A DNA stretch of 64,000 nucleotides from contig JAEQBH010004576.1 in assembly GCA_016808115.1 (NCBI GenBank), forward strand, positions 1-64,000, in the 5' to 3' direction. Of this stretch, positions 43,267 to 54,439 are shown one piece after another. Each line of letters begins with the position of its first letter. The first letter of the stretch is position 1. This DNA comes from Tetrastigma voinierianum. Lineage: Eukaryota; Streptophyta; Magnoliopsida; Vitales; Vitaceae. Both the position numbers and the translations under genes were made by a program. The notes under the pieces are model-generated. The model saw nothing but the letters and a program-made list of their open reading frames with translations, was not told the origin of the DNA and did not search any database.

Positions 43267-44300
43267 ACAAACGCAACTTGGGATCATAACAAAGAAACCT
43301 TTATAGGTGTATAGAATATCTAGAAAAAGTACATGAATAGATTAATTGTGAGTTTTGTGGTTATATGGGGAGAAGATGAACACAACACACAGCAAAGATC
43401 TGAGATTAGAATAATATGAGGATGTGACCGATAATCAGTAGAAAGGAGGGCATGGTTGATGAAGGAGGCAATGCGGTGATGGGTGAAACTGACAATGGAG
43501 AGCTTCACACCAAAACCAAGATAGCACAGTGACTCTAATAGAAGGGTGCGGACAACATCGAGAAGGTGATGGTTCTTTCTTTCAACTACTGTTTTTTACG
43601 GGTTTGAAGAATGAACCATTGAGAAATTATGCCATTGGTTTGTAAAAATTCTTGAAATGAATGAGACACAATACTCATCCCATTATTAGAGCGATGAATT
43701 TTGATGATGATGAACCAATTGAGTCTTTGGATATGTGCGAAAATCTTAAAAAACATAGTACTTCATCTTTGAAGATATAGAAAAATAAATCATGTGAAAA
43801 GAACTATAGTCATCAATTTAAAGTGACAAGTATTGGGGTGGCATAGAAATGCGAAGTACCATATATGTTTATCAACGTATGCCCATCATATCAAGGTTGG
43901 ACTATATTTAGTGTGGGTGGGAAATGGTAGAGTTTACTTTTCCCCAAGCCTACAAGAATCACAATCCAAGAGTTGAACATTTACTAAAGAGATGGTGAAT
44001 CTTTATTCCAAGTAAACTCGAACTAGCAAATCATGAAGTACATTAGAGTTTGTATGGCGAGGCGTTGTGGCACATGGGTAAATCAACATGAGTAGAGATT
44101 ACAAGTGATATAAGGCAAAGTGGGAAACTTGGAGACAGAGGTTTGGAGAGGAAAAAGAGAGACTCCCAAGGCCCGCAGTCATCTTCCTGATTTTGATCTT
44201 ACAGCACAACCAAGTTGCAGAAATTCACTTCACAATCATTTATCAGCCAATTGACCGACAAAAATAAGGTCGTGGATTTAGGCTAGGAGAGCAGGCGTGT
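43267..44300 (-). pseudogene. copia integrase fragment
   Basis: In minus sense at 43508-43270: LSIVSFTHHRIASFINHALL (AVY..N..PS..L), RSHPHIILISDLCCV (H..VFGC.CY), ITTKLTINLFMYFFQIFYTP (.KF.P.....FLGYP..) in alternating frames. The 43550-44300 part includes LLSMFSAPFY-like and SLFEE-type remnants only. The catalytic core is not recognisable. Confidence 0.5.
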
Positions 44301-44499
44301 TTGTTGAGAAGGAGAAACATTATCAGTGGCTGCAATGCACGTAGGCTTGCCATCAGCTGTCTGAATGCTAAGATTTCAATAATATGTTTACATTGGTGAA
44401 ATTAGCATTTTTGTTATATGATGAAAAGCCTTTGACTCAAAGTACCAGGTAGTGATGTAAGAGAAGGGTTTACCCTAAAGTCAAAATGGAGAGAGTGAA

Positions 44500-45660
44500 A
44501 TAATCATTTCAGGAGTTACAAAGTGACGGGAGTAGGAGCATTTTGCGTCAGGTGTGCTGCATCCACAGAACCACTAGCACTGAAGAACCAATTGTTATAG
44601 TATATGCTTGTTCCAGTTCTCCAGGGGTCGTATGAGGCGTTCCTTGATGATATGGCCATCCTTTTGCAATAGTTGCAGAATTTTTTGAAGACAATTTGAA
44701 GCGTTATGGCCAATTTCTTGGCAGCAAACATCAGTCTGATTCTTATGTCTTACCTTTTGGCTTTGGGTTAGCGCAAGCCATAGGAACAGAGATTTACATG
44801 TTGCTCCATGGTGGTTGAGTGAGAAGTCTTTGTTCTCATGAAACGAAATCATTGAGACCGTCAACGAAAGGATTGGTTCTCAGTTCATAAGATTGGATCT
44901 TCTGCCCTCAAATTAGATCTCAATTCATAAAATTGATCCCTTTGGTGGTTTCATGGACAGGTGGAAAAAAACTAATACCTTTTGGAGGTAAGGTAGCATG
45001 AACAGTATCAGTACATTCAGCCCGGAATTGTGAAACTGAATAAAAATTGAAATAGAGACTGCTGTATTGGAGAATGGCTAATTCATGTTCAAGGCTAGAA
45101 CCGATGAGCAGTGTTTTGTTGACTGTGGATTTATTCAGAAATTCACATTTCGTTTGCAGTCTTGAAGGGTCGAAGGTTCATGATGATGTTAGGTTCCATA
45201 GACCCTAGAATCCGCATCATGATTTGAGCATCCTGAACCTCCCACTTGGCATATTCATCCCTTATTTTGTCTTTGTCAGAGCAGGTTTATTTGCAATCAA
45301 TGACCCCAATAAATCCTTACCTTTGAAAAATATCTTTGAAGTGGAATGCCCAGGCTGCATGGTTTTGCCATTAAAATGAATCAGAAGGAATTATCATACT
45401 TGTCTGAAGACATGGGGTGGGATCTTGATCAGGAACTGGCAGAGCAGGAACTGTACAGGGCTGAATTGAACTTGAGAAAAAGGGCCTGGGGACGATGAAC
45501 TCAGGGCTGGGTGATTGTCTGAGGAGCCTTGAGGTCCGAGATAACTTGATCAAGACTAAGCAAGAACAGGAACTGTACAAGGGCTGAATTGAACTTGAGG
45601 AAAAAGAGACACAAGGGACTGAACAAGGGCTGGGTGGGCAGGCAGAAACACGTTAGAGTT
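44500..45660 (-). pseudogene. copia gag with zinc-knuckle remnants
   Basis: In minus sense near 44760-44640: CCQEIGHNASNCLQ then LLQKDGHIIKERLIRP, two successive knuckle-like motifs (C..C...GH....C, the second degraded). Further upstream in sense (45580-45371) PSPEFIVPRPFFSSSIQPC is a Pro/Ser-rich leader or gag start. LRKGRRLGD-like repeats make an exact start impossible. Confidence 0.5.
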
Positions 45661-45666
45661 CAGGCC

Positions 45667-45679
45667 GGCTCTAATACCA
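45667..45679 (-). other. primer-binding site TGGTATTAGAGCC
   Basis: The minus strand reads TGGTATTAGAGCC directly after the LTR, one change from the iMet-type TGGTATCAGAGCC. Confidence 0.8.
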
Positions 45680-46205
45680 TAGCAAACTTAGAGAATTTTG
45701 TGAGAAAATTCTGTTTCCTGCATAAAAATTCTCACATTATATCAGTATGTTATAGACTGATTTTTTTGCTGAATAGCTAAATACTATACAAATTAATCAA
45801 AATTTAACTGGTTAGCATCACAATTAAGAAAGGAATCAAAATTCCCCAGTAGTACATTGAATGACCAACGCTTTGCTGAATAACCAGCTTGCTGGTGAAT
45901 CCCAACAATTAAATGTTGAGAGTGCAGATTCCTTTGACCGTCAGTTCCTTGATTAGCTTGTTGATTGAATGACCCAATTAAATACTGATTTAGGATTCCT
46001 TTGACCAGATGATTCCTTGACTAGCTTTCTGATTCCTTTGACATGTATTACGAAGGATATGCATGTTGTGGTGTAAGTTGCATGAGAAAAACGAAAAGTC
46101 GACAAGTGAATCATCTATGTAAGATATCATCATTGCTGTGGTTTCCTTCATACCAATTTTGTAAGGATATGAATTATTCAAGTGGGTTTGCCTGAACTAC
46201 TAACA
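45680..46205 (-). repeat. 5' LTR of the truncated copia
   Basis: 526 bp. In minus sense it starts TGTTAGTAGTTCAGGC and ends TCTAAGTTTGCTA (TA instead of CA). It contains a local duplication around GATTCCTTTGAC (45930, 45990, 46030). No second copy in the window. Confidence 0.6.
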
Positions 46206-46751
46206 TGGTTGATGTATGTGAACCCCATTTGTTTGAGTTTTGAGGATAACTAGAGTTTAGACTAATAAATGAAATCTATTTTCCTGTTGTTGAACAAATG
46301 GATGAAATTGATATCCAAAAGTATAGTGATCTTCTTTCTTTCTTTTCTTCTTTATATTTTTTTTTTGTATCAGATTATTAATAATAATTGGAGGGATTAA
46401 AATGGATGAAGTTGTCATAAACTATATATGATCAATGAATTTCTTTGAAAGTGAGGGAAACTAGTACCACAATGAAGTGAGCAATATAGAACCAAATCCA
46501 TAAAACGACTAAACACAAAACAAGAAATCACAGGGCCAAAAAATTAGATTTCAAACCTTTTTATTTTTATTTTTTTATTTTTATTTTAGCTTTCTTGGTA
46601 ATAAAATGTTATGTACCGTTCAAGTTTCCTTGAGACTGATTCCCTCTCAAAATTATTTGTACCATATGACTATCAGTTTCATTCTCTCACTTGTATCATC
46701 TGGATCCTTAGTTTTTGTTTGACCATGGAAATATTAACAGTTCTTTCATTA

Positions 46752-46756
46752 TTCTT
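46752..46756. repeat. target-site duplication TTCTT
   Basis: TTCTT before the Ale copia, repeated exactly at 50125-50129. Confidence 0.85.
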
Positions 46757-47799
46757 TGTTATAAGAAACAAAAATTTGGAGACAGGTGCTTTTGTTTTTC
46801 ATTGATCCATTATGAACCTCATATATACAAAGCCAATCTAACCTTCTAATAGATTACAACTCTATAGGAACAAGTTTCCTAATAGGTTTACAACTCATAT
46901 GTAAAGTAGATATAATATTTACAACACCACCTCGAGTTGGATCATGAATATTAATCATTACCCAGGCTGTTATGAATGTAACTTGGTCCCCACTTAGGGC
47001 TTTTGTGAAGGAATCATGCCAATTATTCTTCGATTATTCACATATCCTATAAAAATAAGTCGAGTTAGATTTTTATGAACAAAAATGACAATCTACCTCA
47101 ATATTCTTAGTTAGTTCATGAACCACGAGTTAAACAATATAGGTAACCCTGGTTATCATTACAGTTTGTGGGACATTGTTTCAATCATGAGCTTTCTTAA
47201 GTCTGATGAAACCACACATGATTCACGGTTGGCACCATAATCTATATTAAGTGCCATGATTGGGGAGAGTGTTTTTTGTTCTTACTCTTCCATGGGACTA
47301 GGTTCCTCTAACAAACACCGCAGTATCCAGGGAGTGGACCTCCATCTCCTTAGATCTGCCTAATCACATCGGGGAAAAACCTCAGTTCATTTTATGCCCC
47401 ATGATGCTTTTATAAAATCGGCATCCGGGCTCCTTTCAAGTAACATAGAATCTATTCAATAGATGCCCAATGGTCGATCGTTGGATCGAACATGTAATGA
47501 CTTACAAATCTAATGATGCGGCCCGATATCGGGGACCGATTCTTGTAAGGTAATTTGAAACTACGGCTAAATCTTATATTTTCAAATCCTCGAATGTTAC
47601 GCCTTCTCTAGTAGGTGTGCAGCGGAACCATAGGAAGGCTGCATGACTTTACCCTGACTTTCAGTCTTAGACAATGGTCGAACATATTTCCTTTGAGATA
47701 AGAGATTCCATATTTTCTTCGCATAACTTGATGTTAAGTATCTTAGCATCCTAAGTCACCTTTGTATAGATTAGCTAGAAGAAAGGACTAAGATGTGAG

Positions 47800-48360
47800 A
47801 TTATTTAGAAGTCACCTCTAGTGATAACAATATCATCCACATATACTACACCATAGAATGATACAGTGGAAGTCACCGTGAGCGGGTAGTCATATTTATT
47901 CTTTTTATGAATTCACCTCAGGCTGAGTTGGTGCAAACCACGTCGCGGGGACTCTGTTTGAACCATGAAGACTTCCAAAGGCGACAAACTTTCCTATCTC
48001 TTGGGCAACAAACCCTTGAGGTTGTTCATATACCTCCTCCACGAAAGTCGTCATGAAGAAAGACATTCTTAATATCAAAATGGTGATCTATTACAAGTGT
48101 GGCTAGGGGAAATAAAAAGAAATGAAACCCGAGATGTGTCATCTTAATGCGAGGGGAAAATGTGTGAATAGTCCATGCTAGGCTGGGCATATCTTTTAGC
48201 CATAAATTCGTGCTTTCAATTGGTACCAAATGAACCATCAGGGATTAACTTTAACTACAAAACCAGTGACATCGATGCCTTTGTTCCGAGGCTGGCGAGT
48301 CGAAGATGTCTATTCTTTTACTCGACTACCCCATTCAGGAAGGTGTATCCAGCATAGTCT
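47800..48360 (-). pseudogene. Ale-like RT fragment
   Basis: In minus sense: SLAWTIHTFSPRIKMTHLGF (48190-48130; the Y..TFSPVAK position), DIKNVFLHDDF (48080-48045, normally DIKNAFLHGDL), KFVAFGSLHGSN-like (47990) and VDDIVITRGD (47840-47810). The D-D of the active site is visible as VDD. Frames shift often. Confidence 0.75.
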
Positions 48361-49257
48361 GATGGAGAATCCCATGTTATAACATAAAGGACTGAAAAGG
48401 TTATAACAAATATTCCTTGACATTATCACTTCTCAATGTTTGAACAGAGACATGAAATTGTGTTTGAATTTTAGCACAAAAGGCACTAAAATGAGAAAAA
48501 AAAAAAAACTCAGAATGGATTTTCATTAGATAAAGCCAAGTGACATAAGAGAAATCATTCACAAGGGTAACAAAATATTTATTGATCGAATGGCTGGACC
48601 ACGGGACCCCCGAACATGAATGAATTAACTCGAAAATTGGAAGCTACGTTTATTGACTCACAGGGCTCAAATCGCATACGATGGAACGCATATTGACATG
48701 ACTCATAGTTCAATGAGGATAGGCTAGAAAACTGGGATGCTTCTTGACAAGAAGAGAAGGATGACCCAGACATGATGTAATTGAACGGGTAGCAGCTCAG
48801 ACAAACGCAGGTGTTGGCACCTATGTTTCAAGGATGTAGAGACCCCCAGACTGAGTGTCCTCTACCAATAATCCGTTTCGTCCGAAAGATGCAGATGAGA
48901 CAATAATCAGGAAAGATGAATCTGATTAAATTAATACAGTGAGTTTACTCTGAAGTGCGATAAAAAGTGTGGTAAAATCATAACAAAAAGATCAAAGTCT
49001 GATTAGAGGAGTTAGATGAATTGTCCACTGGCCTTAGGATATAAGATGTTATTGTGCGGAGTAGCAGTGAGAGTAGAAGGATGAGGCCGAAACATAGTAA
49101 ATAAACCTGGGAAGTAACCTATGATATAGTTTGGTGGCTCAGTCGAAGTATTGCATGTGGAGGAAGAGGAAATAAAACATGTGTTGGTTTTACCTGACTC
49201 AATGAGTGTAGTGATAGAAGTGGATGCAAACTTAAGTACTTTTTGATAATGAGATGA

Positions 49258-49461
49258 CTAAAATCTTCGATTTTTATTTTTCAATTTCCTACAATTTCGA
49301 CGTACATGTTTTGGATTATGACAATCGCCACAGGCCACGACTCCTCTGAGGTTTTGATTAGTCATAGAGCGGATCTGCTTTCGAACATGTCTCTGAAAGT
49401 TCAAAAAATACCAAAAAATAGGATCTTGTAAGGAAAATGACCACCTTTCCACGAAAAACAC
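49258..49461 (-). pseudogene. Ale-like gag zinc knuckle
   Basis: Contains CGDCHNPKHVRRNC, a complete C-x2-C-x4-H-x4-C nucleocapsid knuckle, followed by a basic KLKNKNRR tail. The upstream gag is short: MTNQNLRGV precedes it. Confidence 0.8.
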
Positions 49462-49510
49462 CCCACTTGAATGTATTTAGGCTCCCAAAACCTTAAATCA
49501 CCTCTTCATG

Positions 49511-49948
49511 TCATTGAATCTCATAGAAATCAAGGAAAAAAGGAGAAAACCCTAGAAAACCAGGGTTGTCGGAGACAGAAAGAGGCAAAAGAGGACTTTT
49601 TCCTGCAACGGTGAGGGATGAAAGTGGTCTAGGGAGGCTCGTCAGCGTGCAGCGAGCCCATTGTTGTGAAGGCCAGCGTCGCGGAGGTTCCCCACGCGCC
49701 CGACATTGGCGGCGTGGGAACATGGCAATTTCTTGCGGAGGCGCGTGTGGCTCATGCGCACACTTTCCGACCACCAAACTTGGTGAGTGCGGGTCGTCGA
49801 TGGCGACACGCCTTCTGTTTAGGCGGTGCACCCCGCTCTCCCTCGAAGTGTGTGTTTCTAGAAAAACCTTACCACCTTGCGGCCTTGCTATGTGATGGAT
49901 GCCTATAGTTTCTTCCTTGATGAAACTTAAGCCCGAGACCCTAAACAA
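49511..49948 (-). other. GC-rich leader of the Ale-like element with an unassigned frame
   Basis: A 145-codon open frame (minus) and overlapping plus-strand frames cover 49566-49908, much richer in G+C than the surroundings. Composition with Arg/Pro on both strands suggests a non-coding GC-rich leader rather than a protein. I do not recognise a family. Confidence 0.4.
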
Positions 49949-50361
49949 ATGCAGTATTATGAAGAAACTAAGTGTAGCAGACTAATTCCTTATGTTTTTC
50001 ATTGATCCTTTATGAATATATATATACAAAAGCCAATCTAACATTCCTAATAGATTACAACTCTAGAAGACAAGTTTCCTAATAGATTACAACTCTATAT
50101 GTAAAATAGATATATGCTATAACATTCTTAAATACCCATGACATTTTTTATACATCTGAATGGTTTATATGATTTTAATAGTAGAAACATTATAAAATCT
50201 CATCTGAGTTAGATTTGTTCATAAAATTCTCCTTAATATTTTCATTGCCAGTGAATTAGGAAAATTTAATGAATCATTCCATAAATTCTTGTCAGTATAA
50301 CTCTCTCAATTTGTTTTTGGTGTAGTTCTTTCTAAATTTTTGCTGTGGTTCTTTTTGACAG

Positions 50362-50593
50362 TGAGAAACAAAAAGTTCTCTCAGAAAAGGCGAAATTGAA
50401 GCTGAGCACGTCCCTCAAGAACATTATGGAACCAATATCTCTTGAGGAGATAGCAAGGACTTGGGATGATTGCGCTCGTGCAGTCATTTGCGAGTATGCA
50501 CAACAGAGTGGTGGAGGGAGCTTCAGCTCGACCTATGGAACATGGGAGAGCTGTCTAAGGCTCTTTCTTGATTATTGTGTGTTAGTGCGTTAA
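50362..50593 (+). CDS. MED15: MED15 exon 11 (C-terminus)
   Basis: After a TTTTTGACAG acceptor: EKQKVLSEKAKLKLSTSLKN, PISLEEIARTWDDCARAVIC, EYAQQSGGGSFSSTYGTWES and CLRLFLDYCVLVR, with a TAA stop. Plant MED15 ends L..IA.TWD.CAR.VI.EYAQQ.GGG.FSS.YGTWE.C, so only the last dozen residues are unusual (about ten more than typical). The first T belongs to a split codon; exon 10 phase is unclear. Confidence 0.93.
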
Positions 50594-52330
50594 TGCGCGC
50601 CTTCAATGCTTCAGATTCCCCAGCCATATCATATGCTGTGCAGTATGATTTCTTTCGAGATGCTTTGGGTTACCTTTCACCTTCATTTTCCTTCTTATTT
50701 TTTCGCAAAAGGTGCAAGCTTCAGTGGTATATAATATGCCCAACTGTTCCATCAAAAACAGTCTTAGAACATAAGATGGCCAATTAAGGGCATATGATAA
50801 AGTACGAGGAAGCTCGGTTGGTCAGCCTTAAGTTTGCTCCTTAAATGATTACTAGTTGAGTCCCCACAAGGCAACTAGAGGATTTATTTGATCGTTAACT
50901 TCAGGATATGAAAAAATAACTTTGTGCGAGGGTTCTTGTTCGTGTCGATTTGATAATTCCTTCTGTTGCAACCCAATCAGGCTGCCTCAGTTTATCTTTC
51001 TCAGCAGAAATTTTTGTAGTTGGAGCAGATGCAAAGGATGAGGAAGGGGCCAGGTTCCCTTTTTGGCAGAATAAAACCTCTCCCCTTCCGATTCACTGCA
51101 TGAAATAATCTTAATAATCTGACTAAAGAGGAAGTGCTATTTCTGGCTCTTACTTGTACTACAATGAAATACAAGGATGAAAATATCAAGATATATTGGA
51201 ACAAAGTTATAAGAGCTATGTAATTCTCTTGCAGAAAATCTAGTAGAATAACAACTCGAGATTTGTTAGAGTTAGGTATTCAATTCATGAGAGCTCGCTT
51301 TTTATAAAAGTGAAATTTTACAAGCCTAGGATTTTCTAACTACTGAAAACTTAATTTAACAAAAAACAGTAGCAATATTATTTAAGTCACAAATGAACAG
51401 ATAATCAATCAAGTCGTGGGCCAATATTGGCTAAGCTATTTACCCAGGTTCTATTCGGGCTAATGTTTGGTCAATCTAACTGAATTCTATACGGATTGCA
51501 GGTCAAAATAGTTTTAAATAGTAAAAATATTAAAAAATATATATAATTTTACAAATTTTTTAATCTTTTATAAAATAAATTTTTGTTTAAAATATTTATA
51601 ATTTATTTTATGTTTTTAAAAAGAATATATAATCAATTATTTTTTACTATTTATTTTAAAGATTAATAGCATTAGTTGGAGATATCTCAAGGAATTTTGT
51701 TAAGATTTTCTTCCTCAGCCTACAAAACTGCCTTTGATCCAAAAAAGGGGAAGCAAATTCTTCAAAAAGCTGCCTAGGGATTTAAGTCATGAATTAGAAG
51801 CTGCTAGAGAAAAAAAAGACAGGATGAACAATTCAGGAGATGAACTGGGAATTGGACTAATAATCCAATTTGACAATTTTAAAGTTAGAGAAAAATGTTC
51901 CATAGCATTAGTTTAGAAAATGCTCTAAAAGCAAGATTATGTATGATGTTAACCGGCTATTTATACTTCACGAGAATCTAGCCACAAGAATGGATAAGGT
52001 GAATAAATGTCGTGACTTGTACAAAAAAAAAACCCTTGACTCATTTGTATGGCCAAATTTAGCCTTGATTTTTTTTTACGTCTGAGTGCCTCGACATTTT
52101 AGTATCTTAGTTCATACATGTCCCTGCTAACACAAGCTTACATAGATGGACAAACAAGCGTTTAAGCACCATTGACATGGAGGGCCATGTGGATAGCTCT
52201 TGTTGGGATCACTCATTTAACCCAAAATTGATATCTTAATTCCCCAAATTGAGATAAAAATGAAAATGGCTTCAATCCGAGACTGAAAATTTCCCCCAAT
52301 TTTTACCCAAATCCACATGGAATGTTTTTT
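50594..52330. other. 3' flank of MED15, no gene
   Basis: AT-rich. 51530-51665 is almost pure A/T. No polyadenylation site can be assigned with confidence. A candidate SINE is listed separately. Confidence 0.45.
50795..50900 (+). repeat. candidate tRNA-derived SINE remnant
   Basis: GAAGCTCGGTTGGTCAGCC (A-box-like) and CTAGTTGAGTCCCCA (B-box-like, GTTCGAGTCCC) about 50 bp apart, then GATTTATTTGATCGTTAAC. No duplication or poly-A tail defined. Confidence 0.35.
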
Positions 52331-52600
52331 TGTTTCTCTCTCAACCCCTATTTGGTTTATGAGAAAATCCACATAAAAGAAAAGAAAATAAAAAGTGAAA
52401 ACGGAGACAGATGTCGTTTTCTTTCCTCTCTCGATCTCTTGTTTGGTTCTAAAGATTCAAAGAAAGAAAAGAAAGAAACTTAAGAGGAACCAAAGATGTC
52501 TTTTGTTTTCTCTCAACCCTTGTTTGGTTTGCAAGAAAATTAAAGAAACAAAAAGAAAAGAAAAAACAAACAAAACATAACAAAGAAACTTTATTTTCTT
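52325..52600. repeat. imperfect tandem repeat, about 80 bp x 3
   Basis: TCTCTCAACCCCTATTTGG (52335), TCTCGATCTCTTGTTTGG (52427) and TCTCTCAACCCTTGTTTGG (52510) each start a unit continuing into an A/G-rich AAAGAAAAGAAA stretch. Confidence 0.6.
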
Positions 52601-52601
52601 T

Positions 52602-54426
52602 CTGTTGGGCTTTCTTTTTAGAGAAGTGTCTTAATTACAACTATTACGTTCTAATAGGCTTAGTAGTATAAGTTAGAATTTGGGTCTAGATGATCAAAAT
52701 TTGAATCGGTATCATTTTTTTCTCTGTCTTTTCGACATCCAAATAGAGCTCCAAAGTGTTAAGTGCTCAAAATAATCACATAGCACTTTACACACATTAT
52801 TTCATATTGTTTTAATATGAAGACTTCATTAATTTGATATTAGTATGTTAGATTGATATAAATCTTTAGTATCGAATTAATAAAGTCCATGATACATAAC
52901 ATAGCATCAAAGGAAATCTTGTTGAGTCCATGATAATAAGATTCCTATCATGTGCAATTATTTTGAAGTATCTAAATTATCGTAGTCGTAGGATCGATGA
53001 GATTAGACGTTATTGATCAGGTGAATTGTACATGTCATACTTTCCCTTGATTGGATAAGCGTGAATCTTATAGCGCTGATCATGAGTTGACATGTGGATG
53101 CTTGCTAAAGTAGCTAAGTTCATCGGACACACCTTGGCCCCAGAATAATCGTATGGATTATCTATTGGTGTAGATGGCTTTCTCATCATAACAATGGTGT
53201 GAGTATCAGCAGACTTGAGGTGCTGCTTGAGATTCTTATCTTGAATCTTGATTAAATTACTAACTTCATTCCTTGTTGCCTACTAGAGGTCACTCATAAG
53301 GTGATGATTGGGTACAGTTTAAGGTATTGAAGGTAATTGAGTATGACAAAGTTTTCACCACTCTTGATAGAGGGAGGGTATATAAGCCTATAAGGGATCA
53401 TTGCTCGAAGTGCGGCCATAATTAGAATGCCATGAAAAGAGTGCAAAGTGTAATTATTAGGTAAATGAGCTTAGGAACAAGATCTAATATTACTTTGGCT
53501 GGAAGTGGCGCTGTGTTCTAGTGGGAGTAACACTTTGTCCATGCTTTTTGACCGTAAGGTATAGATTGGTGAAAGGGCTGAGTGGTAAATCGTCTATGGA
53601 AGAGGTTAGCGGTCAGACCATAACTCTACGGTCAATTAGAAGTCATGATGTATTGCTAGATACCACTCATGACCTTGAATTCAATAGTTGAATTAAGTGC
53701 CTTATAACCAGAGAACCTAATGGGTCACACACTTAGAATGAAGGCTTGATATAAAACGGACTTAGATGTGATCCAATCATCAGGGACTTAATTTTGGGGA
53801 TTAGACTACTCTGGGATTAGTGGAATCTCGGGACTAAGAGGACTCATTTAGAGAATGGGATAGGAAAAAGCTTACTCATGGGCTTCAGGCCCATGAGGGA
53901 GCATGCTAACATGCATGGAGATGCATAGCATATTCCATCTTGAGTGAGGCTTTGGTCTTTTCATGGAAGTAAGGTTCTCTTTGTAAATATGTAGTTATGG
54001 GAAAAACCTAACCACTAAAGGTGTGGTGAATGAAACCTAATCTCCAAATCTTGAGAGTTGTGAGTTCTCTTTTTGTTCTTGAGAAGAACAATCAAGAAGA
54101 AGGGAGATTTGAGAGCATCAAATCCATTCTTGCTCTCCCTCATTGAAAGCAAAGAAACTTAGGCGCAAGGTTTGCTTTCAACTCAGATCTCCTTGAAGGT
54201 TCTCGGGTCACCGTCTTCGTGTGAATCTTGTGAACCACGAACAAAAGGACGTGGTCGTTTCTGGTCAGGATTAAACATCCTCGAGAAAGCGGGGATCTAC
54301 AAAGGTATATGATGCTTTGAACTCTTGGTCTTTGTTTTGATGAACTAAGTTGGTCCAAAGGGTGGGATTCCATTTTTTTTTGTTATATTTGTGCTGCAGT
54401 GCTCTTGGCGTCGTGGAATCCCTTCA
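52602..54426 (+). repeat. copia LTR (5' LTR of a plus-strand element); left end uncertain
   Basis: The right end is fixed by a primer site directly after ...GGAATCCCTTCA. A TATATAAG box at 53391 and CCTAATCTCC-type leader fit an LTR. A TGTTGGGC at 52602 is a possible start; TGTTGGGATC at 52204 is an alternative. No second LTR is in the window, so the length is not confirmed. Confidence 0.5.
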
Positions 54427-54427
54427 G

Positions 54428-54439
54428 TGGTATTAGAGC
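54428..54439 (+). other. primer-binding site TGGTATTAGAGC
   Basis: One mismatch from TGGTATCAGAGC (tRNA-iMet), one base after the LTR end. Confidence 0.8.

Larger units (their letters stand above)
40258..46205 (-). mobile_element. truncated copia retrotransposon split by a solo LTR
   Basis: In minus sense: 5' LTR 46205-45680, primer site TGGTATTAGAGCC (45679-45667), gag (45580-44500), integrase (about 44300-43270), linker and RT N-terminus (40910-40258). RT stops at DVKNTF at about 40258 and no 3' LTR exists, so the 3' third is deleted. A solo LTR at 40925-43266 sits in the integrase C-terminal region. Confidence 0.75.
46757..50124 (-). mobile_element. Ale-like copia, full ends, decayed (intron 10)
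   Basis: LTRs 46757-46926 and 49960-50124 (TGTTATAAGAAACAAAA.../TGAAGAAACTAAG...; both share TTTTTCATTGATCC and GATTACAACTCTA). TTCTT flanks both ends. In minus sense: leader (49948-49511), gag zinc knuckle (49350-49260), a gap, RT (48240-47800) and RNase H remnants down to 46930. It is 3368 bp, so integrase is largely deleted. It lies 230 bp upstream of MED15 exon 11. Confidence 0.88.
6066..50593 (+). pseudogene. MED15: MED15 (Mediator subunit 15, MED15a-like) locus, expanded and frame-disrupted
   Basis: Eleven exon-like blocks on the + strand follow plant MED15 in order: N-terminus and KIX domain (exons 1-3), Gln-rich middle (exon 4), a DWQEEVYQK block (exon 5), a YLSEL..IFKKVAARYQE block (exon 6), a Ser/Pro/Gln-rich stretch ending LLEEPLQHLIEL (exon 7), a VKSMSDEALRASVNDIDSVV block (exon 8), ALLEEIREINQRLVDTVVD (exon 9), LLVPRNYPNCSPMLLDK (exon 10) and EEIARTWDDCARAVICEYAQ (exon 11). 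MED15 is a tail subunit of Mediator whose KIX domain binds activators in the nucleus. Homology switches frame in exons 3, 4 (twice), 6, 7 and 10, with in-frame stops in exons 4, 7 and 10. The genomic span is about 44.5 kb because introns 1, 2, 4, 5 and 10 contain transposons. I infer a decaying paralogue or pseudogene; indel errors in the assembly are the alternative. Identification as MED15 is firm. Confidence 0.85.

Noticed and set aside
53391..53398. Promoter of a host gene (TATATAAG)
   Set aside because: It is followed by LTR sequence and a primer-binding site at 54428, so it is most likely the LTR's own TATA box; no host exon follows.
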